This document shows positions 1 through 9,124 of a DNA stretch of 64,000 nt, one piece after another (positions within the stretch are counted from its first letter, which is position 1; every line of letters begins with the position of its first letter). A model generated the notes under the pieces. That model saw nothing but the letters and a program-made list of their open reading frames with translations, ran no database searches and was not told the origin of the DNA. The DNA comes from Rhizobium sp. ACO-34A (lineage in GTDB: Bacteria > Pseudomonadota > Alphaproteobacteria > Rhizobiales > Rhizobiaceae), in the NCBI GenBank assembly GCA_002600635.1, contig CP021371.1, positions 3,661,001 through 3,725,000 on the forward strand, given 5' to 3'. A program made the translations under genes and the position numbers.

Positions 1-1220
1 GCATGTGGACGGCAGCGCTCGTCTCTGCCGTTCTCGGCACAAGACTGCCCGGCCCCGGCACCATCTATCTCGGACAGGACCTGCAGTTCCGCAAGCCTGT
101 CTCCCCGGGAGACACCATCACCGCCACCGTGACGGTCAAGGAAAAGCGGCCCGACAAGAACATCGTGCTGCTCGACACCCGCTGCACCAACCAGCATGGC
201 GAAGATGTGCTGCTCGGCACGGCAACCGTGATTGCCCCGTCCGAACGCATCGCCTGGCCGCAAACCGTGCCGACGGCAATCGCCGTACAGCGGCACAACC
301 GTTTCGATCCGATCGTTGAAGAGGCCCGCGCCCTTCCGCTGGCGAAAACGGCCTTCGTTCACCCCTGCTCGCCGGAATCCATTCAGGCCGCCGTGGAAAT
401 GCGCGACGAAGGCCTGCTGGACCCCATTCTCATCGGCCCCGAGGCGAAGATCCGCGCTGCGGCGGAAAAGGCCGGCCTTAGCCTCGACGGTTTCGAGATC
501 ATCGCCGTCGAGCACAGCCATGCCGCCGCCGCCAAGGGGGCGGAGCTGGCCGCCACCTGCAAGGTCTCGACCCTGATGAAGGGCAGCCTGCATTCCGACG
601 AACTGCTCGGCGCCGTCGTCGCAGCCGGCTCCGGCCTCAGGACCGACCGGCGCATCAGCCATGTCTACATGATGGACGTACCCGCCTATTCCAAGCTTCT
701 GGCCGTAACCGACGCCGCGATCAACATCGCGCCCTCGCTCGAACAGAAGCGCGACATCTGCCAGAACGCCGTCGATCTCATGCACATGCTCGGTCTCGTC
801 GAGCCCAAGGTCGCCGTGCTCGCCGCCGTCGAAACGGTCAACGACAAGATGCAGGCGACGCTCGATGCGGCAGCACTCACCGTCATGTCCTCCCGCGGGC
901 AGATCACCGGCGCGAAGGTCGATGGCCCGCTTGCCTTCGACAACGCCATCAATCTCGATGCCGCCCGCACCAAGGGCATCGTTTCACCGGTCGCAGGGCA
1001 GGCACACATCCTGCTGGTCCCCGATCTCGAAGCCGGCAACATGCTCGCCAAGCAGCTGATCTATTTCGCCGGCGCCGATGCAGCCGGCCTCGTGCTCGGC
1101 GCGCGCGTCCCGATCATCCTCACAAGCCGCGCCGACAGCGTGAAGGTCCGCATCGCCTCCGCCGCTCTGGCAAAACTGGTCGCCGCCAGAAATGCCCAGC
1201 ACGGACTGGCGCCCCTATGA
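1..1220 (+). CDS. Bifunctional MaoC-like hydratase / phosphate acetyl(butyryl)transferase, 5' truncated
   Basis: The gene enters from outside the window, so only the last 405 or so residues are seen. The first ~85 visible residues are the end of a hot-dog MaoC-like domain (FRKPVSPGDTITATV). From about residue 95 to the end runs a phosphate acetyl/butyryltransferase domain, with PILIGPEAKIRAAAEKAG near its start and AGADAAGLVLGARVPIILTS near its end. The family is usually about 465 residues, so roughly 60 are missing. It would interconvert an acyl-CoA and an acyl phosphate in the cytoplasm. Its stop overlaps the acetate kinase start by 4 bases (ATGA), so the two are translationally coupled and form an acyl-CoA to acyl-phosphate to acid plus ATP route. 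Confidence 0.88.
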   Translation, partial: MWTAALVSAVLGTRLPGPGTIYLGQDLQFRKPVSPGDTITATVTVKEKRPDKNIVLLDTRCTNQHGEDVLLGTATVIAPSERIAWPQTVPTAIAVQRHNRFDPIVEEARALPLAKTAFVHPCSPESIQAAVEMRDEGLLDPILIGPEAKIRAAAEKAGLSLDGFEIIAVEHSHAAAAKGAELAATCKVSTLMKGSLHSDELLGAVVAAGSGLRTDRRISHVYMMDVPAYSKLLAVTDAAINIAPSLEQKRDICQNAVDLMHMLGLVEPKVAVLAAVETVNDKMQATLDAAALTVMSSRGQITGAKVDGPLAFDNAINLDAARTKGIVSPVAGQAHILLVPDLEAGNMLAKQLIYFAGADAAGLVLGARVPIILTSRADSVKVRIASAALAKLVAARNAQHGLAPL

Positions 1221-2389
1221 GTGAAAAACTCCTGCTGACCTTCAACGCCGGCTCATCGACGGTCAAGATCGGTCTGTTCCGGCGCGAGGATGGCCACGCC
1301 CGGCGCATCGGCAAGGGCATGATCGACTTTCGCCACAAGCCCCTCACCTTCCATCTGGTCGAGGGACCGGAAACCTTCGATGTTCCGCTGGAAGCGGAAG
1401 GCGGCGACGTGCTGCACGAAGTGTTGGAAGAAACCTTCGGCTGGCTTGCCAATCACTTCGACCTGAATGCGGTGACCGCCGTCGGCCATCGCGTCGTTCA
1501 TGGCGGCGATATCTTCCCCGGGCCGGTGCTGGTCGATGACGAGGTGATCGCCAGGATCGCCTCTCTGACGTCACTCGCCCCCCTGCACCAGCCGCAAAAC
1601 CTTCGGCTGATCGAGGCGATCCGGCATCTGAGACCCCAATTGCCGCAGACAGCCTCATTCGACACCGCTTTCCACCGCAGCCAGTCGCCAACCGTCCGGC
1701 GCTTCGCCATTCCCCGCGAATTCCACGACAGGGGCATCAAGCGCTACGGCTTTCACGGCCTGTCCTACAAGTTCATCGCCAGCGCCCTTGCGAAAGCCCA
1801 TCCCGAGCGTGCCGAGGGACGCACAGTCGTCGCTCATCTCGGCAGTGGCGCAAGCATCTGCGCAATCGAAAGCGGCTTGAGCCGTGACAGCTCCATGGGC
1901 TTTTCCACCATCGACGGCATCCCCATGGCCACACGCTCCGGCGCGCTCGATCCGGGCGTCATCTTCCACTGGATGGGAGAACTTGGCCTCTCTCGCGAGG
2001 AAGTCGAGGATATCGTCTACCACAAATCCGGCCTCATCGGCCTTTCCGGCATCAGCGCCGACAGCCGGGTGCTGCTGGAAACCGATGCGGAAGCCGCCCG
2101 GGAAGCGATCGACGTCTTCACATTCCGCATTGCAGGAGAAATCGCCAGACTGACCGCCACCATCGGCGGGCTGGATACGCTCATCTTCACCGCCGGCATC
2201 GGCGAAAACCAGCCGCTCATCCGTCAGGCCGTCTGCGACCGCCTCGCCTTCCTCGGCATCGAAATCGATGACGACGCCAATGCCGCGAATGCGGAAACGA
2301 TCTCCTCGCCCGTTTCCCCCGTGGCCGTCATGGTCATCGCCACCGACGAGGAACAGGTCATCGCCGATGAGGCTCTTTCAGTCCTTTGA
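1217..2389 (+). CDS. ackA: Acetate kinase
   Basis: This 390-residue cytoplasmic kinase transfers phosphate between acetyl (or propionyl/butyryl) phosphate and ADP. Family signatures are visible: LLTFNAGSSTVKIGLF at the N-terminus, the catalytic-site segment FDTAFH near residue 150, FSTIDGIPMATRSGALDPG near 230 and IFTAGIGENQ near 325. The length is normal for AckA. The start ATG overlaps the stop of the preceding phosphotransacetylase fusion by 4 bases, so the pair forms one operon. In rhizobia such pairs often sit near polyhydroxybutyrate or overflow metabolism genes. A butyrate-kinase-like specificity cannot be excluded. Confidence 0.93.
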   Translation: MSEKLLLTFNAGSSTVKIGLFRREDGHARRIGKGMIDFRHKPLTFHLVEGPETFDVPLEAEGGDVLHEVLEETFGWLANHFDLNAVTAVGHRVVHGGDIFPGPVLVDDEVIARIASLTSLAPLHQPQNLRLIEAIRHLRPQLPQTASFDTAFHRSQSPTVRRFAIPREFHDRGIKRYGFHGLSYKFIASALAKAHPERAEGRTVVAHLGSGASICAIESGLSRDSSMGFSTIDGIPMATRSGALDPGVIFHWMGELGLSREEVEDIVYHKSGLIGLSGISADSRVLLETDAEAAREAIDVFTFRIAGEIARLTATIGGLDTLIFTAGIGENQPLIRQAVCDRLAFLGIEIDDDANAANAETISSPVSPVAVMVIATDEEQVIADEALSVL

Positions 2390-2419
2390 CACAGAAGCGT
2401 CACGCAGCGAGGCTAAAGC

Positions 2420-2455
2420 ATGACGCGCAAAAGTGTGCAGCGGTTTTGCGGCAGC
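2420..2455. repeat. Rhizobial palindromic element (RPE-like), copy 1
   Basis: This stretch carries a core of the form CAAAAGTGTGCAGCGGTTTTG. Bases 2420-2438 recur in inverse orientation at 3816-3834 with 18 of 19 positions matching, on the far side of phnM. A related core (GAAAAGTGTGAAGCGGTTTTC) is at 34666. Short elements of this type are common intergenic repeats in Rhizobiaceae. Confidence 0.6.
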
Positions 2456-2539
2456 GACATGCGATAGGATAAAGGCTTGAAGCGGACCGGTGAGTCGCAC
2501 CCTCCGCTTATGCCGCGATGACACGAAAGGGATGAGACA

Positions 2540-3724
2540 GTGCTGATGGACATGACTTCCGACAACGGCGCTGCCGGCGAAACCTCCACCCTCGTTCTCA
2601 CCAACGCCCGCATCGTGCTTGCCGACGAAATCGTTCATGGCACCGTGACCGTAAGAAACGGCAGCATCGTCTCCATCGACACCGGCCTGACAGCGCCGGA
2701 TGCCATCGACCTCGGCGGTGACTATCTCGTGCCGGGCCTCGTCGACATCCACACCGACCATTTCGAAAAGCACGTCTATCCGCGCGCCCATGTGCGCTGG
2801 GACTTCATGCGCGCGGCCCTTGCCCATGACGCGCAGATCATCGGCGGCGGCGTCACCACCGTCTTCGACAGCCTGTGCGTTGGCGCCACGACCGACAATC
2901 CGGAACGCGCCCAGATCCTTGCCCCGATGATCGACGCGCTGGAGCGGGCACAGGCCGGCGGCATGCTGCGCTCCGAACACCTGATCCACCTTCGCTGCGA
3001 AATCACCGATCCGGAGACGCCTGCGCTGATGCAGGCCAATATCGACCGCCCCATCGTGAAGGTCGTTTCCGTGATGGAGCATCTGCCGGGCATCCGCCAG
3101 AGCCGTGACGTCGACGCCTATGTCTCCCGCGCTTCCAAATCCACCGGCGAAAGCCACGAGATCGTGCGCGAGAAGATCAAGGTTCTGGTCGCCGAGAAGA
3201 GCCATATCGGCGAAACCGTCCGCCCGAAGGTGGTCGAACTCGCCCGCTCGCGCGGCCTGCCGCTGTTGAGCCATGACGACACCGATATCGAACACGTCGA
3301 TCTGGCAGCCGACGAAGGCGTCGCCATCTCCGAATTCCCCTGCACGATGGAAGCGGCCCGCGAAGCGCGCGCCCGCGCCATGCCGATCGTCGCCGGCGCC
3401 CCGAACATCCTGCGCGGCGGCTCGCAGTCCGGCAACATTGCCGTTCGCGACCTGCTTAACGAAAAGCTGGTCGATATCCTCGCATCGGATTATGTGCCGC
3501 GCTCGCTGCTGGACGCTGCCTTCATGATCGCCGCCGATCCGGCTCTGGACTACGACCTGCCGGCGGCGTTGCGCATGGTGACGAAAACGCCGGCGGAAGC
3601 AGCCGGCCTTGGCGACCGTGGCGAGATCGCCACCGGCAAGCGGGCCGACCTGTTGCATGTCGGCCTGCATGACGGTCACCCCTTCCTGAAAGCCGTCTGG
3701 CGGCAGGGTATGCGGGTCGCCTGA
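2540..3724 (+). CDS. phnM: Alpha-D-ribose 1-methylphosphonate 5-triphosphate diphosphatase (PhnM)
   Basis: PhnM removes diphosphate from ribose 1-phosphonate 5-triphosphate in the C-P lyase pathway. The 394-residue protein is an amidohydrolase-fold enzyme with the PhnM-type DIHTDHFEKH near residue 70, in place of the usual HxH. Other marks are FDSLCVG, LLSHDDTDIEHV and the C-terminal GKRADLLHV. The GTG at 2540 is placed well behind an AAGGGAT ribosome site; ATG at 2546 or 2552 are alternatives. No other phn gene is in the window. It follows ackA by 150 bases and is flanked by inverted copies of a rhizobial palindrome, so it looks like an isolated unit. Confidence 0.9.
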   Translation: MLMDMTSDNGAAGETSTLVLTNARIVLADEIVHGTVTVRNGSIVSIDTGLTAPDAIDLGGDYLVPGLVDIHTDHFEKHVYPRAHVRWDFMRAALAHDAQIIGGGVTTVFDSLCVGATTDNPERAQILAPMIDALERAQAGGMLRSEHLIHLRCEITDPETPALMQANIDRPIVKVVSVMEHLPGIRQSRDVDAYVSRASKSTGESHEIVREKIKVLVAEKSHIGETVRPKVVELARSRGLPLLSHDDTDIEHVDLAADEGVAISEFPCTMEAAREARARAMPIVAGAPNILRGGSQSGNIAVRDLLNEKLVDILASDYVPRSLLDAAFMIAADPALDYDLPAALRMVTKTPAEAAGLGDRGEIATGKRADLLHVGLHDGHPFLKAVWRQGMRVA

Positions 3725-3734
3725 GGCGCGACCC

Positions 3735-3834
3735 GCTAAAGCGCGGCGCAATCCTTCAGATCCGCCTTGCGCTTTAGCTCCGTGTGTTGGTGTATGCCGT
3801 TACTGCAGGATCACCGCACACTTTTGCGCGACAT
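3735..3834. repeat. Inverted repeat (possible bidirectional terminator) plus RPE-like copy 2
   Basis: Ten-base arms GCTAAAGCGC (3735-3744) and GCGCTTTAGC (3769-3778) are perfectly complementary across a 24-base loop. They lie between the convergent ends of phnM and the peptide-transporter operon. There is no clear T-run, so a terminator role is only plausible. Bases 3816-3834 are the inverse copy of the repeat at 2420-2438. Confidence 0.5.
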
Positions 3835-3844
3835 CCCGGACCAT

Positions 3845-4612
3845 TCACGCGTCGTGACGGACAAAACCCTCGCTCGCCACCATGAGCTTGCGGGTATAAT
3901 CGGTCGCGACATCGTGGCGTCGCAACTGCTCCACGTTGAGCGTCTCCACCACCTTGCCGGACTTCATCACCGCGAGCCGTTCGCACATATGGCTGATGAC
4001 CGCGAGGTCGTGGCTGACCATGATGAAGGTCAGGCCGCGATCCTTACGGGCCTGTTCGAGCAGGTTGAGGATTTCCGCCTGGATAGAGGCGTCGAGCGCA
4101 GACGTCGGTTCATCGAGCAGCAGGATCTTCGGCTCGAGGATCAGCGCCCGCGCAATCGCGATACGCTGACGCTGACCCCCGGAAAGCTGGTGCGAGAAGC
4201 GAAAGCGGAAACCGGAACCGAGGCCCACCTCGTCGAGCGCACGCTCGATGCGGGCCTCCGTGTCGCTGAAACCATGGATCGCCAGCGGCTCCAGCAGCAA
4301 GCGGTCGACAGTCTGGCGCGGATGCAGTGAACCATAGGGGTCCTGGAACACCATCTGCACGGTGCGATAGAACTCATGATCCCGCCGCCAGCCGGAATAG
4401 GAGCGGCCATTGACCTCGAGACTGCCGCTTTCGAAGCGGTTCAGCCCCGCCACGGCCCTAAGCAACGTCGACTTACCGGACCCGGATTCACCGACGATAC
4501 CAAAGGACTCACCCGAAGGAATTTCGAGGCTGACCGTATCGAGCGCCCGGAATTCATCGAAGGTCACGACCATGTTGCGGATGGAAAGTGCCGATGTGCT
4601 CATAGCTTCCAC
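3845..4612 (-). CDS. Peptide ABC transporter ATP-binding protein (DppF/OppF type)
   Basis: This 255-residue nucleotide-binding subunit of an oligopeptide/dipeptide importer has Walker A GESGSGKST, signature [15 protein letters not shown] and Walker B ILLLDEPTSALDA. It lacks the long C-terminal oligopeptide extension, which is a common variation for the second ATPase. It is the last gene of the dppABCDF-like operon and overlaps the previous ATPase gene by 13 bases. It would pair with the product of 4600-5433 on the cytoplasmic side of the inner membrane. Confidence 0.92.
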   Translation of the reverse strand: MEAMSTSALSIRNMVVTFDEFRALDTVSLEIPSGESFGIVGESGSGKSTLLRAVAGLNRFESGSLEVNGRSYSGWRRDHEFYRTVQMVFQDPYGSLHPRQTVDRLLLEPLAIHGFSDTEARIERALDEVGLGSGFRFRFSHQLSGGQRQRIAIARALILEPKILLLDEPTSALDASIQAEILNLLEQARKDRGLTFIMVSHDLAVISHMCERLAVMKSGKVVETLNVEQLRRHDVATDYTRKLMVASEGFVRHDA

Positions 4613-5433
4613 TCCGCCTGACGCTCCAGAACCGGAAGCGGATGCCGGTCGCCCTCGATCTTCGGAAGACAGTTGAGAAGCCCTCTCGTATAGGGATGCT
4701 GCGCCTCGGAAAGCCGCGACGCCGCCAGTTCCTCCACCACCTTTCCGGCATACATGACCAGCACGCGGTCGCAGAAGGAGGAAACGAGACGCAGGTCGTG
4801 CGAAATGAACACCAGCCCCATTCCCCGTTCGACCACCAGCTTGTCGAGAATGGCCAGCACTTCGAGCTGCACGGTCACGTCGAGCGCCGATGTCGGCTCG
4901 TCGGCAATCAGCAGTTCGGGGCCGCAGACCAGCATCATGGCGATCATGATACGCTGGCCCATGCCGCCGGAGACTTCATGCGGATAGAGGTCGAAAACGC
5001 GTTCCGGATCGCGGATCTGCACCGCTTCCAGCATGGCCAGAGCGCGGTTCTTCGCCTCGGAGCGCGAGACCTTCTCGTGCGTCTTCAGCGTTTCCATGAT
5101 CTGCCGGCCGATCGGCATGACCGGGTTCAGCGAATATTTCGGATCCTGCAGGATCATCGCGATCTTCTTGCCGCGCAGCCTGCGCCGCTCGGACGCCTGC
5201 ATGTTCAAGAGATCGGCATTCCCGAAAGCGAGACGATCGGCGGTGATGTTCGCATGCTTTGGCGTCAGACTCATGATCGCGCGGCCCGTCTGCGACTTGC
5301 CGGAACCGGATTCGCCGACAATGCCCAGCCGTTCACGGCCAAGCGTGAAGTTCACGCCGCGCACGGCTTCGACCATGCCGGTCCGGGTCGGGAAACTGAC
5401 CCGCAGATTTTCGACGGTCAGGAGTGGGGTCAC
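4600..5433 (-). CDS. Peptide ABC transporter ATP-binding protein (DppD/OppD type)
   Basis: This 277-residue ATPase has Walker A GESGSGKSQ, the family's degenerate signature region VSGGMGQRIMIAMML, and Walker B LLIADEPTSALDV. It carries the C-terminal oligopeptide-transporter segment (HPYTRGLLNCLPKIEG). The start overlaps the stop of the upstream permease by 4 bases. Together with the neighbouring ATPase it would energise import through the two permeases encoded upstream. Confidence 0.92.
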   Translation of the reverse strand: MTPLLTVENLRVSFPTRTGMVEAVRGVNFTLGRERLGIVGESGSGKSQTGRAIMSLTPKHANITADRLAFGNADLLNMQASERRRLRGKKIAMILQDPKYSLNPVMPIGRQIMETLKTHEKVSRSEAKNRALAMLEAVQIRDPERVFDLYPHEVSGGMGQRIMIAMMLVCGPELLIADEPTSALDVTVQLEVLAILDKLVVERGMGLVFISHDLRLVSSFCDRVLVMYAGKVVEELAASRLSEAQHPYTRGLLNCLPKIEGDRHPLPVLERQAEWKL

Positions 5434-6362
5434 TGTCCCGCCTCCTTCGGATCGAGTGCGTCACGCAAGCCATCGCCGAGCAGGTTGAAACCGAGGCTGA
5501 CGATGAGAATGGCGAAACCCGGCATGCCCGCGACCCACCACTGGTCGAGGATGAAGCGGCGGCCCGACGCGATCATCGCACCCCATTCCGGCAGCGGCGG
5601 CTGCGCACCGAGACCGAGGAAGCCGAGACCGGCCGCAGTCAGGATGATGCCGGCCATGTCGAGCGTCACGCGCACGATCAGCGACGAGATGCAGAGCGGC
5701 ATGATGTGGAAGAACACGATGCGCATGGGCGATGCGCCCATCAGCCGGACCGCCGAGATGTAATCGGAGTTACGGAACGTCATCGTCTCGGCCCGCGCGA
5801 TACGGGCGTAAGGCGGCCACGAGGTGATCGCGATGGCAAGCACCGCGTTCTCGATGCCGGGACCGAGGGCCGCGACCAACGCCAGCGCCAGAACCAGCTT
5901 CGGGAAGGCAAGGAAGATGTCGGTGATCCGCATCAGCACGCCGTCCACCCAGCCGCCGGCATAACCGGAAACCGTACCGACGATAAGGCCGATCGGCGCG
6001 GCGATGATGGCGACGAGCACGACGACGAACAGCGTCAGCCGCGAGCCGTGAATGAGGCGCGAAAGGATATCGCGTCCCTGGTCATCGGTTCCGAGCAGAT
6101 AGCCTTGCGAACCCGGAGGCAGAAGCCGCGCTCCGCGAAGGTCTCCCTGGATCGGCGAATGCGGCGCCAGCACATCGGCAAAGACGGCAACGAGCAGCAG
6201 CGCGATGATGATGCCGAGGCCGAGAACGGCCAGCCGGTTCGCGGAGAACTGTCTCCAGATCACGTAAAGCCGGCCGAGCCGGGCCTGACGGCGCGACTGC
6301 GGCCGGTCGGACAGCAGCCATTCGCGCAGGGTCGGTTTTGCAGTCATGTCATTTGCGGTCAT
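5430..6362 (-). CDS. Peptide ABC transporter permease (DppC type)
   Basis: This is a 310-residue inner-membrane permease with an N-terminal cytoplasmic leader, a first membrane helix around residue 40 (LAVLGLGIIIALLLVAVFA) and the DppC hallmarks GTDDQGRDILSRLIHGSR and EYIS-type EAA loop (SAVRLMGASPMRIVFFHI). The same frame is open much further upstream. The ATG at 6362 is chosen because it overlaps the stop of the upstream permease (ATGA) and starts the conserved N-terminus. Confidence 0.9.
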   Translation of the reverse strand: MTANDMTAKPTLREWLLSDRPQSRRQARLGRLYVIWRQFSANRLAVLGLGIIIALLLVAVFADVLAPHSPIQGDLRGARLLPPGSQGYLLGTDDQGRDILSRLIHGSRLTLFVVVLVAIIAAPIGLIVGTVSGYAGGWVDGVLMRITDIFLAFPKLVLALALVAALGPGIENAVLAIAITSWPPYARIARAETMTFRNSDYISAVRLMGASPMRIVFFHIMPLCISSLIVRVTLDMAGIILTAAGLGFLGLGAQPPLPEWGAMIASGRRFILDQWWVAGMPGFAILIVSLGFNLLGDGLRDALDPKEAGQ

Positions 6363-7426
6363 CGGCTGCGGGTCCTCGGATCGAGAATGCGATAGAGAAC
6401 GTCCGACAGGATATTGATGGCGATGAAGACGGAACCGATGATGATCGTCCCGCCGAGCACGGCATTCATGTCGGCATTCTGCAGCGAATTGGTGATGTAG
6501 AGGCCAAGCCCCGGCCACGAGAAGATCGTTTCCGTCAGGACCGAACCTTCGAGAAGACCGGCATAGGAAAGCGCGATCACCGTGATCAGCGGCACGGCTG
6601 CGTTTCTGAGCGCGTGGAACCAGATGATCCGGGTCTCGGAAAGTCCCTTGGCGCGGGCGGCGACGATATATTCCTGCGACAGCTCGTTCAGCATGAAGCT
6701 GCGCGTCATGCGGCTGATATAGGCGAGCGAGAAATAGCCGAGCAGCGCACCGGGCAGGATGATGTGGCGGAACACGTCCCAGAACACGTCCCATTGCCGC
6801 TGCATGGCGGCATCCAGCAGGAAGAAGCCGGTCACGGGCGTGAAGGAATATTCGTAAACGATGTCCACACGGCCCGGATAGGCCACCCATTTCAGCTGCG
6901 CATAGAACAGCACCAGAGCCAGAAGGCCGAGCCAGAAGATCGGCACGGAATAACCGATCAACCCGATGATGCGCACGATCTGGTCGGCGAAGCTGCCGCG
7001 CTTGACGGCGGCGAGAACACCGAGCGGCACGCCGAAAAAGGCACCGATCAGGGTACCGACCGTGGCAAGCTCGATGGTTGCCGGAAACACGCGGCGGATA
7101 TCGGTCATCACCGGATTGGTGGTCAGCACCGACGTCCCGAAGTCACCCGTCAGCGCCTGACGAATGTAAATGACGAACTGCTGGTAGAGCGGAAGATTGA
7201 GCCCCAGCTCCTCACGCACCCGCTCGACCACATGAGCCGGAGCACGGTCGCCGACAATCGCCAGCGCCGGATCGATCGGCACGACGCGGCCGATGAAGAA
7301 GGTCACGACGAGCAGGCCGAGATAGGTCGTCACCACGGTCAGCAGGAACCGCAGCAACGAAAAGGCGAGCGCCGAGGCGCGGGCGCCGGAGCGCCGCGCC
7401 TCGGTCTTTGTTTCCATCAGGGCCAA
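6359..7426 (-). CDS. Peptide ABC transporter permease (DppB type)
   Basis: This 355-residue permease has several predicted membrane helices, a conserved FFIGRVVPIDPA segment after the first helix and the EAA-type loop AARAKGLSETRIIWFHALRN followed by a GLYITNSLQNADMN C-terminus, as in DppB/OppB. It lies 6 bases behind the binding-protein gene and overlaps dppC by 4 bases. It would form the inner-membrane channel with the DppC-type subunit. Confidence 0.9.
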   Translation of the reverse strand: MALMETKTEARRSGARASALAFSLLRFLLTVVTTYLGLLVVTFFIGRVVPIDPALAIVGDRAPAHVVERVREELGLNLPLYQQFVIYIRQALTGDFGTSVLTTNPVMTDIRRVFPATIELATVGTLIGAFFGVPLGVLAAVKRGSFADQIVRIIGLIGYSVPIFWLGLLALVLFYAQLKWVAYPGRVDIVYEYSFTPVTGFFLLDAAMQRQWDVFWDVFRHIILPGALLGYFSLAYISRMTRSFMLNELSQEYIVAARAKGLSETRIIWFHALRNAAVPLITVIALSYAGLLEGSVLTETIFSWPGLGLYITNSLQNADMNAVLGGTIIIGSVFIAINILSDVLYRILDPRTRSR

Positions 7427-7432
7427 GGGCTC

Positions 7433-9073
7433 TTAGTCCTTGGAGATGGTATAGACGAGGTTGGTGTCGAAGCTCGGGCCGAGCTTGAAGCCCTTGAGCT
7501 TGCTGGAATAGCCGGCGACTTCGATCTGCTGGAACAGCATCACGAACGGACCGCTGGCCAGAACTTCCTTCTGCAGGCCTTCATAGATGGCGGCGCGCTT
7601 GGCGCTGTCCTTTTCCAGAAGAGCGGCCTGCGTCTGGACGGTCAAGTCCTTCGGATCCCAGGCATTGCGCCATGCCAGCGTCTTGTTCTTGCCTTCGTCG
7701 GAATTGTCCGGGTTGAAGGTGAAGGTCTCGGCATTCGAGTTCGGGTCGAAATAGTCCGAGCCCCACTGGCCGATATAGATGTCGTGCTGGCGTGCACGAT
7801 ACTTGGTCAGCGTCTGCTTGCCGTCGCCTGGAATGATTTCCAGCTTGATGCCGGCCTGGGCGAGCGTCTGCTGGACGTTTTCGGCAATGCCGGTGACCGG
7901 CTGCGTGTTGCGCACGTCCATGGTGACGGTGAAGCCATCGGCGAGACCGGCCTTGGCCAGCAGTTCCTTGGCCTTGGCAACGTCGAGCTTGTAGGGCTTG
8001 TCTTCAAGCGCGCCGAGCTGGCCGGTCGGCAGGAAGGTCTGGTGGATGGTGCCGATGCCCTTGATCAGGGTTTCGCCGATTGCGTCGTAATCGACGAGGT
8101 ACTTGAAGGCCTCGATGACTTCCGGCTTCGCCAGCTTCTCGTTCTTCTGGTTGAGGCTGAAGTAATAGAGCGTGCCCTTCGGAGCAGACGTCGTCGCGAT
8201 GCCGTCCTTCTTGGTCACGGCATCGACATCGCCGGGCTCGAGGTTACGCGCAACGTCGATATCGCCGTTTTCAAGAGCGAGACGCTGGCCGGCGCTTTCC
8301 TTCATGTGGCGATAGATGACGCGGGCGAGCTTCGGCTTTTCACCGAAGAAGTTGTCGTTGCGCTCCAGCACCACGACTTCGTTGGCGCGCCATTCGCGGA
8401 TCTTGAACGGGCCGGAACCGGCAAAGCCGGTCTTCAGGTACTCGTTGCCGAAATCGGTGTCGTACTTGTATTCGTCGGATGGCGTCACGGCCTTGGCGTG
8501 TTCCAGAACGACCTTCTTGTCGACGATCGAGGCGACGGTGGAGGTCAGCACGTTCAGCACGAAGCTCGGTGCATAGGCCTTGTCGACGGTCAGTACGAAG
8601 GTGCTTTCATCGGCAGCCTTCGCCTTTTCGGCAACGTTGTCACCCGTAAGGCCGAACTGGGTCAGCAGGAAGGCCGGGGACTTGTCGAGCTTGACGGCGC
8701 GCTCGAAGGAGAAGGCAACGTCTTCGGCGGTGATCGGGTTGCCGGAAGCAAACTTCAGGCCCGACTTCAGCTTGAAGGTGTAGGTCAGGCCGTCATCGGA
8801 AATGGTCCAGCTGTCGGCCAGCTCGCCGACGACCTTCGACGTGTCGTTCATGTCGAGGTTGACGAGCTTGCTGTAGGTGTTGGCGGTGACTTCGGCGGTC
8901 GAAAGCTCGAAGGCTTCACCCGGATCGAGCGTGATGATGTCGTCGATGGCAAAACCCTCGACCAGCGTGTCGGCCGGAGTGGCGGCAAAAGCCTGCGGAG
9001 CCGCGGCCAGCAGCAGCGCCATGGCCGCGCTGGTCGTCATCAGGCGCATACGCCTGTTCAGCGAATTCATCAT
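7433..9073 (-). CDS. Peptide ABC transporter substrate-binding protein (SBP family 5)
   Basis: This 546-residue periplasmic binding protein begins with a Sec signal peptide: positively charged MMNSLNRRMR, a hydrophobic core and an AFA cleavage site near residue 30. The mature protein shows family-5 features such as DSWTISDDGLTYTFKLKSG and GSGPFKIREW. The family binds di- and oligopeptides, nickel or opine-like compounds, and the exact ligand cannot be read from sequence. The upstream dipeptidase, 51 bases away on the same strand, favours dipeptides or related amides. Confidence 0.9.
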   Translation of the reverse strand: MMNSLNRRMRLMTTSAAMALLLAAAPQAFAATPADTLVEGFAIDDIITLDPGEAFELSTAEVTANTYSKLVNLDMNDTSKVVGELADSWTISDDGLTYTFKLKSGLKFASGNPITAEDVAFSFERAVKLDKSPAFLLTQFGLTGDNVAEKAKAADESTFVLTVDKAYAPSFVLNVLTSTVASIVDKKVVLEHAKAVTPSDEYKYDTDFGNEYLKTGFAGSGPFKIREWRANEVVVLERNDNFFGEKPKLARVIYRHMKESAGQRLALENGDIDVARNLEPGDVDAVTKKDGIATTSAPKGTLYYFSLNQKNEKLAKPEVIEAFKYLVDYDAIGETLIKGIGTIHQTFLPTGQLGALEDKPYKLDVAKAKELLAKAGLADGFTVTMDVRNTQPVTGIAENVQQTLAQAGIKLEIIPGDGKQTLTKYRARQHDIYIGQWGSDYFDPNSNAETFTFNPDNSDEGKNKTLAWRNAWDPKDLTVQTQAALLEKDSAKRAAIYEGLQKEVLASGPFVMLFQQIEVAGYSSKLKGFKLGPSFDTNLVYTISKD

Positions 9074-9124
9074 CGTAGTATCCCCTATTTGTTAAGGTTG
9101 GTGCCTTTCGGACAACCGCTGGCT

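Noticed and set aside
5430..6890. Long version of the DppC-type permease extending to 6890
   Set aside because: The extension lies over the DppB-type gene. The ATG at 6362 overlaps the DppB stop and gives the conserved N-terminus.
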